Below, piece after piece: positions 1-5,357 of a stretch of 6,707 nucleotides of DNA. Every line of letters starts with the position of its first letter. Position 1 is the first letter of the stretch. The position numbers were made by a program, and so were the translations under genes. Source of the DNA: Methanosarcinales archaeon (lineage in GTDB: Archaea; Halobacteriota; Syntropharchaeia; Alkanophagales; Methanospirareceae); contig JAODGV010000093.1 in the NCBI GenBank assembly GCA_025464425.1, positions 1 through 6,707 on the forward strand. The letters run 5' to 3'. The notes under the pieces were generated by a model, which was not told the DNA's origin, did no database searches, and was given only the letters and a program-made list of their open reading frames with translations.

Positions 1-183
1 TGTGCGTTCTGCCATTTGCAGCTCGATCGTGGACAGGCGGAGATGAACAAAGCATTTGGCACGTCATTCAATTTCCCGATACTCTTCGCCACGCAATTCA
101 TCGGGCTCGCAATGGGCTACAGCCAGGAAGAACTTGGACTGGACATCCAGACATCAACGATGCCAGAGAAGTTATTAAAATAA
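1..183 (+). CDS. hdrB: Heterodisulfide reductase subunit B-like protein, C-terminal end (partial at window start)
   Basis: Only the last 60 codons are present; the gene enters from the left edge in frame 1 and ends with TAA. The fragment begins C-A-F-C-H-L-Q-L-D, which matches the closing CxxC of the second cysteine-rich CCG domain of HdrB. In that family these cysteines help bind the unusual [4Fe-4S] cluster that reduces the CoM-S-S-CoB heterodisulfide or a similar substrate. The following PILFATQFIGLAMG segment matches the hydrophobic 'TQ(L/F)xGLAxG' tail of the family. HdrB normally works in the cytoplasm with HdrA and HdrC, which should lie just outside the window. Because many archaea carry several HdrB paralogues and CCG-domain proteins, the exact partner and substrate cannot be decided from this fragment. 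Family assignment is strong, specific function moderate. Confidence 0.85.
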   Translation, partial: CAFCHLQLDRGQAEMNKAFGTSFNFPILFATQFIGLAMGYSQEELGLDIQTSTMPEKLLK

Positions 184-223
184 AAAATAAAGGTGAAAGA
201 ATTTTTTCTTTTTACTTTTTATT
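184..223 (+). terminator. T-rich terminator region between convergent genes
   Basis: Directly after the hdrB stop the plus strand carries T6, T5 and T5 tracts between about 202 and 220, the usual archaeal intrinsic termination signal. On the opposite strand the A-rich stretch at 181-190 gives a T-rich run that could end the leftward tuf-rpsJ-77aa transcript. The region therefore probably stops transcription from both sides. No strong hairpin is seen. Confidence 0.55.
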
Positions 224-227
224 CTAT

Positions 228-461
228 CTACCACAGCTTTTGAACTCTTGGTAAAAGTGCACGGAACCGCCCCTTCTCCTGCCTGACGGCGCGCAGCTCC
301 TTCTCCTTCTCCACTATCTTGTTTATCAGTTCAAGCCGCTGTGACTCCTCAGATACCTTCTGCAACTCCGCTACCAGCCCGTCTATCTCCCTGATCAGCT
401 TTACTATCTCCTCATCCTTCTTCTTTATCTCCTCTTCTGGTACTACAGCCATTTTTACCAC
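228..461 (-). CDS. Small charged coiled-coil protein of unknown function, downstream of rpsJ
   Basis: A 77-residue protein, not recognised as a named family. Residues about 10-62 are rich in E, K, R, Q, I and L with heptad-like hydrophobic spacing, so a long helical hairpin or coiled coil is likely. The C-terminal 15 residues are basic and aromatic (K-G-R-F-R-A-L-L-P-R-V-Q-K-L-W), which could contact nucleic acid. No signal peptide, membrane segment or cysteine is seen. The GTG at 461 is chosen because GAGAGG (476-471) lies 9 nt upstream; an in-frame ATG at 452 would give 74 residues with poorer spacing. It follows rpsJ by 45 bp on the same strand with no obvious promoter between, so it is probably the last gene of the tuf-rpsJ transcript. 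A translation-related role is inference only. Confidence 0.6.
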   Translation of the reverse strand: MVKMAVVPEEEIKKKDEEIVKLIREIDGLVAELQKVSEESQRLELINKIVEKEKELRAVRQEKGRFRALLPRVQKLW

Positions 462-506
462 ACTATTATGCCTCTCTCCTGATACTATTTATCCCTTTCT
501 ATTTTT

Positions 507-818
507 TCACCCTTTCAGTACTATCTCAATATGGACATCCTTGGGTATAGGGATACGCATGAGCTGCCGCAGTGCTCTCTCGTCCGCTTCGAGGTCAATC
601 AGCCTCTTGTGGATACGCAGCTCCCAGTGATCCCATGTGGGTGAGCCCTCACCGTCCGGGCTCTTCCTGCAGGGAACCACCAGCTTCTTCGTCGGTAGCG
701 GTATAGGACCGGAGATACTGACCCCGGTAGTCTCCGCTATCTTCTTCACCTGCTGACAGATACCATCCAGCTGCTTATGGTCCACACTCGATAGCTTGAT
801 CCTCGCTTTCTGGCTCAT
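507..818 (-). CDS. rpsJ: 30S ribosomal protein uS10 (archaeal type)
   Basis: The 103-residue product matches archaeal/eukaryotic uS10 (S20e) in length and sequence. It begins M-S-Q-K-A-R-I-K-L-S-S, has the G-P-I-P-L-P-T-K segment near residues 37-44, then the W-D-H-W-E-L-R-I-H-K-R-L-I-D-L block near 62-76, and ends with R-I-P-I-P-K-D-V-H-I-E-I. uS10 sits in the head of the small ribosomal subunit. The ATG lies 6 bp after the tuf stop codon and is preceded by a GGGAG Shine-Dalgarno that overlaps that stop, indicating translational coupling. tuf followed by rpsJ is the standard archaeal order. No unusual residues or truncation are seen. Confidence 0.96.
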   Translation of the reverse strand: MSQKARIKLSSVDHKQLDGICQQVKKIAETTGVSISGPIPLPTKKLVVPCRKSPDGEGSPTWDHWELRIHKRLIDLEADERALRQLMRIPIPKDVHIEIVLKG

Positions 819-824
819 AACTCC

Positions 825-2090
825 CTACTTTGGCTTTATATCTATCACCATACCAGCAGCAACGGTCTGCCCCATATCTCGCACTGCGAACCGTCCGAGC
901 TGTGGTATATCCTTCACGCGCTCGATGACCAGGGGTCGTGTTGGCTTCACCTTCACTATCGCTGCATCGCCTGTCTTTATATAATCCGGGTTCTCCTCCA
1001 GTGTCGCGCCTGATCTGGGATCCAGCTTCTTCTGTATCTCTATTATCGTTGATGCTACCTGTGCGGTGTGGCAGTGAAACACAGGTGTGTAGCCGACAGT
1101 AATGGCAGAAGGATGCTGTATGACCACGATCTGCGCAGTGAACTCGTCAGCGACAGTCGGTGGCGAATCGGGATGCCCGCAGACATCACCACGTCTCAAT
1201 TCATTCTTGCTTATGCCACGTACGTTCCAGCCGATGTTATCACCCGGCAGAGCTTCTGGAATCGGTTCATGGTGCATCTCTATCGATTTCACTTCGCCGA
1301 CCTTACCCGGTGGATTGAAGATGACCTTATCGCCTTTCTTCAACTTACCGGTCTCTACACGTCCTACCGGTACCGTACCAACACCGGTTATCGAATAAAC
1401 ATCCTGCACAGGTATTCTCAGCGGCAGCTGAACCGGTTTCTCCGGCACCTTCATCATGTCCAGCGCCTGTAAGAACGTCGGACCATCGTACCACTTCATC
1501 TTCTCACTCTTCTTTGTTACGTTCTCACCTTCATAGGCTGATACGGGTACGAATACCAGATTCTCCTCCCTGTAGCCCACCGTCTTCAGAAGTGTTATTA
1601 ACTGCTTCTTCAACTCGTTGTAGCGTGCTTCGTCGTAATTCACCCGGTCCATCTTGTTTATCGCCACGATCAACTGGCTCACACCGAGCGTCCTCGCGAG
1701 GAATACATGCTCCTTCGTCTGCTCCTTTATACCATCCTTCGCATCAACGACCAGAACCGCGGCATCTGCCTGGGAAGTACCGGTTATCATGTTCTTCACG
1801 AAGTCCCTGTGCCCGGGGCAATCAACGATGGTGTAATAATACTTTTCGGTATCAAACCTCTGATGTGCGACATCAATGGTGATGCCCCGCTCTCGCTCAT
1901 CTTTCAATGTATCCATAACCCATGCGAACTCGAAGGTCGCCTTCCCCAACGCTTCCGCCTTCTTCCTGTACTCCTCCACTATGTGTGAGTCAATCGCACC
2001 TGTATCGGTCAGCAGTCTGCCAAGCAGCGTTGACTTGCCATGGTCAATATGCCCTATCATAGCGAGGTTCATGTGCTCTTTCTCTACCAT
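825..2090 (-). CDS. tuf: Translation elongation factor EF-1A (aEF1A/EF-Tu)
   Basis: A complete 421-residue GTPase that carries aminoacyl-tRNA to the ribosomal A site. All G motifs are visible: G1 GHIDHGKST at 13-21, the switch I stretch R-E-R-G-I-T-I-D at 66-73, G3 DCPGH at 90-94, G4 NKMD at 145-148, and G5 S-A at 184-185. The beta-barrel domains II and III follow, with the archaeal P-V-G-R-V-E-T-G segment and the ending I-D-I-K-P-K. Length agrees with archaeal EF-1A (about 420-430). The ATG at 2090 fits the family N-terminus (K-E-H-M-N-L-A-M-I-G-H-I-D-H-G) and has a purine-rich AGGAG upstream at about 2108-2104. It leads the cluster tuf-rpsJ-coiled-coil gene. fusA, rpsG and rpsL, often upstream in archaea, are absent; mre11 is there instead. 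Confidence 0.97.
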   Translation of the reverse strand: MVEKEHMNLAMIGHIDHGKSTLLGRLLTDTGAIDSHIVEEYRKKAEALGKATFEFAWVMDTLKDERERGITIDVAHQRFDTEKYYYTIVDCPGHRDFVKNMITGTSQADAAVLVVDAKDGIKEQTKEHVFLARTLGVSQLIVAINKMDRVNYDEARYNELKKQLITLLKTVGYREENLVFVPVSAYEGENVTKKSEKMKWYDGPTFLQALDMMKVPEKPVQLPLRIPVQDVYSITGVGTVPVGRVETGKLKKGDKVIFNPPGKVGEVKSIEMHHEPIPEALPGDNIGWNVRGISKNELRRGDVCGHPDSPPTVADEFTAQIVVIQHPSAITVGYTPVFHCHTAQVASTIIEIQKKLDPRSGATLEENPDYIKTGDAAIVKVKPTRPLVIERVKDIPQLGRFAVRDMGQTVAAGMVIDIKPK

Positions 2091-2137
2091 CTTCTCTTCT
2101 TCTCCTATCCTTCCTTTATATTCTTTATGTTATTCTT

Positions 2138-2146
2138 TATTATATA
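2138..2146 (-). promoter_or_regulatory. Candidate TATA box of the tuf-rpsJ operon
   Basis: On the minus strand the sequence TATATAATA fits the archaeal TATA consensus. Its centre (about 2142) would place transcription start near 2116, giving a short leader of about 25 nt that contains the purine-rich ribosome-binding site before the tuf ATG. It lies immediately beyond the innermost hairpin of the structured region 2147-2252. If the upstream box at 2271-2283 is used instead, the tuf leader would be about 160 nt and structured. Confidence 0.45.
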
Positions 2147-2252
2147 CTCACCTGCGCCTGGGTGAGCTACCATCCGTATCATCCGTTTTTAGCGGACTCA
2201 TGGATGGTTCGGTATGCTTAACTGCTGCCCCCTATCACGGGAGCCCGGCAGT
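2147..2252 (-). ncRNA. Three tandem stem-loops upstream of tuf: candidate small RNA or structured leader
   Basis: Three consecutive inverted repeats fill this stretch. H1: CTGCC 2225-2229 pairs with GGCAG 2247-2251, and CCC 2230-2232 continues with GGG 2239-2241. H2: ACCATCC 2169-2175 pairs with GGATGGT 2202-2208, with an inner stem TCCG 2182-2185 / CGGA 2193-2196. H3: CTCACC 2147-2152 pairs with GGTGAG 2161-2166 around an 8-nt loop. On the minus strand a TATA-like box centred near 2277 predicts a start at about 2250, right at the first base-paired nucleotides of H1. No known RNA family was recognised: the order of elements does not fit 5S rRNA, tRNA or SRP RNA. Strand is inferred from the promoter position, since inverted repeats fold on both strands. 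There is no T-tract after H3, so a tuf leader is as likely as an independent RNA. Confidence 0.35.
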
Positions 2253-2270
2253 GTATTTCATATGTCGTGA

Positions 2271-2283
2271 TAATATTTAAATC
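2271..2283 (-). promoter_or_regulatory. Candidate upstream TATA box for the structured RNA or long tuf leader
   Basis: GATTTAAATATTA on the minus strand resembles an archaeal TATA box (TTTAAATA core). Its centre is about 27 bp upstream of the first paired base of hairpin H1, the spacing expected between an archaeal TATA box and the start of transcription. It lies 60 bp beyond the mre11 stop codon. Confidence 0.35.
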
Positions 2284-2343
2284 TATATTTCGTACCGGTA
2301 TAAAGTTCATACAGTTGAATTCATGTATCACCCGGATGATTGA

Positions 2344-3468
2344 CTAATCCCCCTGTTCCCAATCACGCATATACTCCAATCCCAGCTCCTTCAGCCGCTT
2401 ATGGTCTATCTGCACACCGGTTGTGTATTTATCAATGAACCTCTCAAATTCGCTACGTAGAGAGCGGAACGTGCTCTTGTTGAGTGTTGACGAAGATTCA
2501 TCGCGTTTGAATTCGTACTTCAACTCGAAATGCACCGCGTGCTTCGTTAAACGTTTGAATTCATCGAAATCGAGTGAATGATACACATGGAGCGGTATTC
2601 CCAGAACACGTAACCGGACCACCTTGTTATCCGGCTTGCACTCGATTATCCGGTCTTTTATCGCTCGTTTTATCGCATGCGCATCGAGTCCATCGCATAC
2701 AACCGGTTCCAGGTCCACCATCTCCCTTATCTGCAGCGGGTGGAATATGACCTCCTTAGTACCGTCATCCAGCAGTCTCAGCTCTAAGAAACCCTTATCA
2801 TCGCTCACTTCACCGAAACTGAATCGCTCTGTGGAACCCGCATAATACGCGTCGCCCCGCACTCTCGTGTAACTGTGGTAATGCCCCAGCGCGATGTAAT
2901 CAAGCCCCGTAAGGCTGTCAATGCTGACGACCTGTTCGTTCAGATCACCCATCATGAACACAGGCTTGCCACCAACCTTGATGCTGGCATGTAGCATTCC
3001 TATATTAAAGCGATCCTTTACAGGTCTTATCCTCTCCTTCTCACGCTCTATATCATCGCAATGGGGAACCGCATGAATAATCATATCATCAAGTTCAATG
3101 GTCTCATAGCCCTCGTACACCACATACACCCCGGGTATATGTTCAAACAGGCTGAATACACTACCCGTCTCCTTCAATCGTGGCGACTCGTGATTGCCCG
3201 AAATGGCGACGAAGGGTATGCCCGCTTCACTCAGCCTCAGTATCTGGCTCAGCGCGAAGGATATAGCGCGATTGGTCGGGCGTACGGAATCGAAGAGGTC
3301 ACCTGCATGCAATACCGCATCTGGCTTCTCTTTGACCGTGAAATTGATGAACTGTGTGAATGCATTGTAGGTATCCACTTCCCGCTGGTTCAACCCGCTC
3401 CCCTCTTCTATCCGCCTGTAAGCGGTATAACCTATATGCGTGTCCGCGATATGGAATATCCGCTTCAT
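2344..3468 (-). CDS. mre11: DNA double-strand break repair nuclease Mre11
   Basis: A 374-residue metallophosphoesterase of the Mre11/SbcD family, the nuclease half of the Mre11-Rad50 end-processing complex. Numbering from the chosen ATG, the phosphoesterase motifs are D-T-H-I-G (D9, H11), G-D-L-F-D (D57), G-N-H-E (N92, H93), H160 in M-L-H-A-S, and G-H-Y-H (H196, H198). These are all residues expected to bind the two metal ions. A capping domain follows from about 230, and the last third is charged and probably carries the Rad50-binding helices. An open frame extends to a GTG at 3513, adding 15 residues, but family members start just before the H-I-A-D-T-H motif and the TATA-like box at 3521-3533 predicts transcription start near 3500. 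ATG 3468 is therefore preferred. rad50 does not follow, unlike the usual archaeal mre11-rad50 (often with herA, nurA) order. Confidence 0.95.
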   Translation of the reverse strand: MKRIFHIADTHIGYTAYRRIEEGSGLNQREVDTYNAFTQFINFTVKEKPDAVLHAGDLFDSVRPTNRAISFALSQILRLSEAGIPFVAISGNHESPRLKETGSVFSLFEHIPGVYVVYEGYETIELDDMIIHAVPHCDDIEREKERIRPVKDRFNIGMLHASIKVGGKPVFMMGDLNEQVVSIDSLTGLDYIALGHYHSYTRVRGDAYYAGSTERFSFGEVSDDKGFLELRLLDDGTKEVIFHPLQIREMVDLEPVVCDGLDAHAIKRAIKDRIIECKPDNKVVRLRVLGIPLHVYHSLDFDEFKRLTKHAVHFELKYEFKRDESSSTLNKSTFRSLRSEFERFIDKYTTGVQIDHKRLKELGLEYMRDWEQGD

Positions 3469-3499
3469 CGCACCATAGATTGAAGGAAGGGAAATTTGT

Positions 3500-3510
3500 T
3501 TATGTATATT
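3500..3510 (+). promoter_or_regulatory. Candidate TATA box of the zinc-ribbon gene (leaderless start)
   Basis: TTATGTATATT on the plus strand is centred about 26 bp before ATG 3531. No Shine-Dalgarno precedes that ATG (the upstream bases are GTTATAATAA), so transcription probably starts at or next to the start codon, giving a leaderless mRNA. Confidence 0.35.
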
Positions 3511-3520
3511 CACTCATTAT

Positions 3521-3533
3521 GTTATAATAAATG
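3521..3533 (-). promoter_or_regulatory. Candidate TATA box of mre11
   Basis: CATTTATTATAAC on the minus strand is AT-rich and TATA-like. Centred near 3527, it would set transcription start near 3500, leaving a leader of about 30 nt before ATG 3468 and excluding the GTG at 3513. It overlaps the first codon of the divergent zinc-ribbon gene, so the two promoters interlock. Confidence 0.4.
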
Positions 3534-3698
3534 AAGTTCTGTCCCAGATGTGGCTCGAAGAATCTGAATTATCTGCCATGGCTTGGAGAGATATACGAAT
3601 GCCGCGATTGTGGTTATCGTGGTTCTCTGGTGGTCGAGGATGGAGAGATAGCGGAAGCGATAAAGAAACATTATGACGATGAAATTACCGGCTCATAA
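3531..3698 (+). CDS. Small zinc-ribbon protein of unknown function
   Basis: A 55-residue protein starting M-K-F-C-P-R-C-G-S-K-N-L and ending in TAA. Two CxxC knuckles, C4/C7 and C24/C27 (E-C-R-D-C-G-Y-R-G), should bind one zinc ion in a rubredoxin-like zinc ribbon. A short strand and helix follow (L-V-V-E-D-G-E-I-A-E-A-I-K-K-H-Y). Very similar short zinc ribbons are common as hypothetical proteins in methanogens and relatives, and the fold recalls the ribbons of transcription factors TFS and TFB, but no function can be assigned. It is transcribed divergently from mre11, with 62 bp between the two start codons, and lies 93 bp upstream of the redoxin gene, which has its own promoter signals. 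The intact cysteines, complete frame and conserved pattern make it a convincing gene despite its size. Confidence 0.8.
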   Translation: MKFCPRCGSKNLNYLPWLGEIYECRDCGYRGSLVVEDGEIAEAIKKHYDDEITGS

Positions 3699-3700
3699 TT

Positions 3701-3714
3701 TGATTATATAATCA
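3701..3714. promoter_or_regulatory. Perfect 14-bp palindrome TGATTATATAATCA, candidate operator
   Basis: The sequence equals its own reverse complement over 14 bp. It starts 2 bp after the zinc-ribbon stop and ends 46 bp before the TATA-like box of the redoxin-nrdD operon. A dimeric regulator could bind here and control the ribonucleotide reductase operon. Its centre also contains TATATAAT, so it could act as an alternative TATA box. It does not match the bacterial NrdR box as I know it. The palindrome itself is certain; the function is inference. Confidence 0.4.
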
Positions 3715-3755
3715 TCACTTTAGCTCATCGCTCATTCCACCTGAAAAACATGGGC

Positions 3756-3768
3756 AAAAGATTTAAGT
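3756..3768 (+). promoter_or_regulatory. Candidate BRE/TATA promoter of the redoxin-nrdD operon
   Basis: The sequence AAAAGATTTAAGT combines a purine-rich BRE-like part with a TTTAAG TATA-like part. The TATA centre near 3765 is 27 bp before ATG 3792, so the redoxin mRNA is probably leaderless. This argues against the upstream in-frame ATG at 3750, which lies before the box. Confidence 0.5.
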
Positions 3769-3791
3769 CAGGAATCAGTAATATATTCACG

Positions 3792-4052
3792 ATGAAGATA
3801 AGAGTCTATTCTACAAAGGTATGCCCGCATTGCAAGGAGGTGAAGGAGTTTTTAGCGTCTGAGGGCAAGGAGTATGAAGATGTGGACATTACGACACCGG
3901 AGGCGCTCACAGAGCTGAGGATGAACGGTGTGTTCACGCTCATCACTCCGGTGGTGCAGGTTGGTGATGTATTCCTCACCCATGACGAGCTATTTAATGG
4001 TGAGGAATTGAGGAAGGCAAAGCTTAAAGAATTGATTGAACGTAGCAGGTGA
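3792..4052 (+). CDS. Glutaredoxin/NrdH-like redoxin, probable electron donor to NrdD
   Basis: An 86-residue thioredoxin-fold protein. It opens with a beta strand M-K-I-R-V-Y-S-T, then the redox motif C-P-H-C (C11, C14). T-P-V-V-Q-V-G-D (T52, cis-proline P53) comes later, followed by a final helix; this is the complete glutaredoxin/NrdH layout. It should pass electrons from a reductase to target disulfides in the cytoplasm. The open frame extends to ATG 3750, adding 14 residues unlike the family, but the TATA-like box at 3761-3768 makes ATG 3792 the better start. The stop overlaps the nrdD Shine-Dalgarno AGGTGAT (4047-4053), and nrdD starts 6 bp later, so the two are co-translated. NrdH-type redoxins are known reductants of some class III ribonucleotide reductases, including in methanogens, which fits this pairing. 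The exact subfamily (NrdH or glutaredoxin) is not settled. Confidence 0.88.
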   Translation: MKIRVYSTKVCPHCKEVKEFLASEGKEYEDVDITTPEALTELRMNGVFTLITPVVQVGDVFLTHDELFNGEELRKAKLKELIERSR

Positions 4053-4058
4053 TAATAA

Positions 4059-5357
4059 ATGAGGAGATCCAGGTTGAGAGATACGATACAGACGACCCTT
4101 GAGGGCGTTGCCCTCCGGTTCCCGAAGGTGAGGACCAGTGACGGGCATATGCTGGACTGGGACAGGGAAGCGATAGTGAAGCAGCTCCTGCGTGAGACGA
4201 AATTGAGTGAGGAGTTCTATGGCTGTTCCGGTATAACGGAAGATGAGGCGCGTGATGTAGCGAAGGAAGCGGAATTGCGGATAAGAGCGATGGGTATTTC
4301 ACAGCTCTCAGGCGCGCTGGTACGTGAGATTGTGAATCAGATTCTATTAGAGGAGTATAAGAAGCAGGAATGGCGGAATGTCTGCACACGGGTGGGCACA
4401 CCGGTATATGATGCGCATCTCATAGATGTGGGAGAGGGATTTGAAGCGAAAGAGAATGCGAACTTGCAGGATAATGCGGAGACATCGCACAAGAAGAAAG
4501 CGGATAAAATCTGCAAGGAGCAGTATCTGCTGCTTTTACCGCCGAAGCTCGCGGATGCGCATCTGAGTGGCGACCTGCACATACATGACCTGGAATATTT
4601 CGGTACACGCGGGTTCTGTCAGGACTGGGATCTCCGCTATTTCTTCTATTATGGATTGATGCCCGATGGCTCGGGCACGAAGGCGTCGGTTGCGGGACCT
4701 GCGAAGAAGCCCGAGGTGGCGATACTGCATGCGGTCAAGATACTTGGTAGTGCACAGACGAATTTCGCGGGTGGTCAGGGCTTCTTCAACTTCCTCGTGT
4801 TCATCGCGCCGTATCTTGAGGGGCTTTCATACAACGAAATAGAACAGCTGATGCAGATGTTCGTGTATGAGATGACGCAGATGCAGGTCGCACGTGGCGG
4901 GCAGCTGGTATTCTCGTCGGTGCAGCTCACGCCGGGCGTACCGAAGATATGGCGTGACAAGCCGGTGGTGTATAAGGGTGCGGTATGGAACGGAGAGCAG
5001 GCGCCACTTCGTACTTATGGCGAATTTGAGCGTGAGGTGCGGTTAGCGTTCAAAGCGCTTATGAACGTGATGCTAAAAGGTGACTACTGGGGCAAGCCGT
5101 TCAACTTCCCGAAGCCGGAGATAGCGATAGAGCCACAATTTCTGGAGGAGGATGAGGAATTCAACCGTAAGCATCCGGAACTACCAACCTATGAGGAGCT
5201 CTACGATCTGGCATTTGAACTGACGGCGAAGTACGGCACACCATATTTCGATAACAAGATACCGGAGTACAGAGGTGCGGGCGAGGGTGTTTCGTGCTAT
5301 CAGTGCTTGCGCTTATTCCTTCAAGACCTCGCCGGACGATGCAGATTTTCAGGATAA
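4059..5357 (+). CDS. nrdD: Anaerobic (class III) ribonucleoside-triphosphate reductase NrdD, N-terminal part before a frameshift
   Basis: NrdD makes deoxyribonucleoside triphosphates without oxygen by glycyl-radical chemistry. This frame encodes residues 1-416 of it. An ATP-cone regulatory domain covers about 22-115 (R-T-S-D-G-H-M-L-D-W-D-R-E start). The catalytic barrel begins with H-L-S-G-D-L-H-I-H-D at 168-177, then G-F-C-Q-D-W-D-L with C187, the likely partner cysteine, and the G-G-Q-G-F-F-N-F block at 238-245. The frame reaches V-S-C-Y-Q-C (C413, C416) and then departs from homology; the last 16 codons to the TAA at 5355-5357 are out-of-frame. The start is secure: AGGTGAT lies 6-12 nt before ATG 4059 and overlaps the redoxin stop. 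The downstream frame continues the same protein, so these two ORFs were one gene. As sequenced, the product would lack the radical domain and be inactive. Confidence 0.93.
   Translation: MRRSRLRDTIQTTLEGVALRFPKVRTSDGHMLDWDREAIVKQLLRETKLSEEFYGCSGITEDEARDVAKEAELRIRAMGISQLSGALVREIVNQILLEEYKKQEWRNVCTRVGTPVYDAHLIDVGEGFEAKENANLQDNAETSHKKKADKICKEQYLLLLPPKLADAHLSGDLHIHDLEYFGTRGFCQDWDLRYFFYYGLMPDGSGTKASVAGPAKKPEVAILHAVKILGSAQTNFAGGQGFFNFLVFIAPYLEGLSYNEIEQLMQMFVYEMTQMQVARGGQLVFSSVQLTPGVPKIWRDKPVVYKGAVWNGEQAPLRTYGEFEREVRLAFKALMNVMLKGDYWGKPFNFPKPEIAIEPQFLEEDEEFNRKHPELPTYEELYDLAFELTAKYGTPYFDNKIPEYRGAGEGVSCYQCLRLFLQDLAGRCRFSG

Noticed and set aside
1068..1472. Long open frames on the strand opposite tuf, and similar ones opposite or beside nrdD and mre11
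   Set aside because: They are antisense or out-of-frame shadows of strongly conserved genes, with odd composition and no family resemblance.
2147..2252. 5S rRNA-like words on the minus strand (CATACCGAAC and GGATGGTAG)
   Set aside because: The order and pairing do not fit 5S rRNA: there is no long terminal helix joining the ends, and ACCATCC/GGATGGT pair locally. A tRNA was also tested, but GGTTCGG on the plus strand has no flanking T-arm stem.
2219..2310. Minus-strand 30-codon ORF (M-N-F-I-P-V-R-N-I-D)
   Set aside because: It has no ribosome-binding site, overlaps the promoter-like box and hairpin H1, and resembles no known protein.
2309..2328. Imperfect palindrome ATACA-gt-TGAATTCA-TGTAT near the mre11 3' end
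   Set aside because: It is short, interrupted by two bases and AT-rich, with no T-tract after it; too weak to call a terminator or operator.
3469..3513. 15-residue N-terminal extension of Mre11 from GTG 3513
   Set aside because: It is unlike the family, and the predicted transcription start near 3500 lies downstream of the GTG.
3750..3791. 14-residue N-terminal extension of the redoxin from ATG 3750
   Set aside because: The likely TATA box lies inside this stretch and no ribosome-binding site precedes ATG 3750; the family fold begins at ATG 3792.
5275..5307. Independent gene start for the C-terminal NrdD ORF (GTG 5275 with GGAG upstream)
   Set aside because: The GGAG and GTG come from codons of the conserved P-E-Y-R-G-A segment of NrdD in the other frame; the first 11 residues have no homology meaning.
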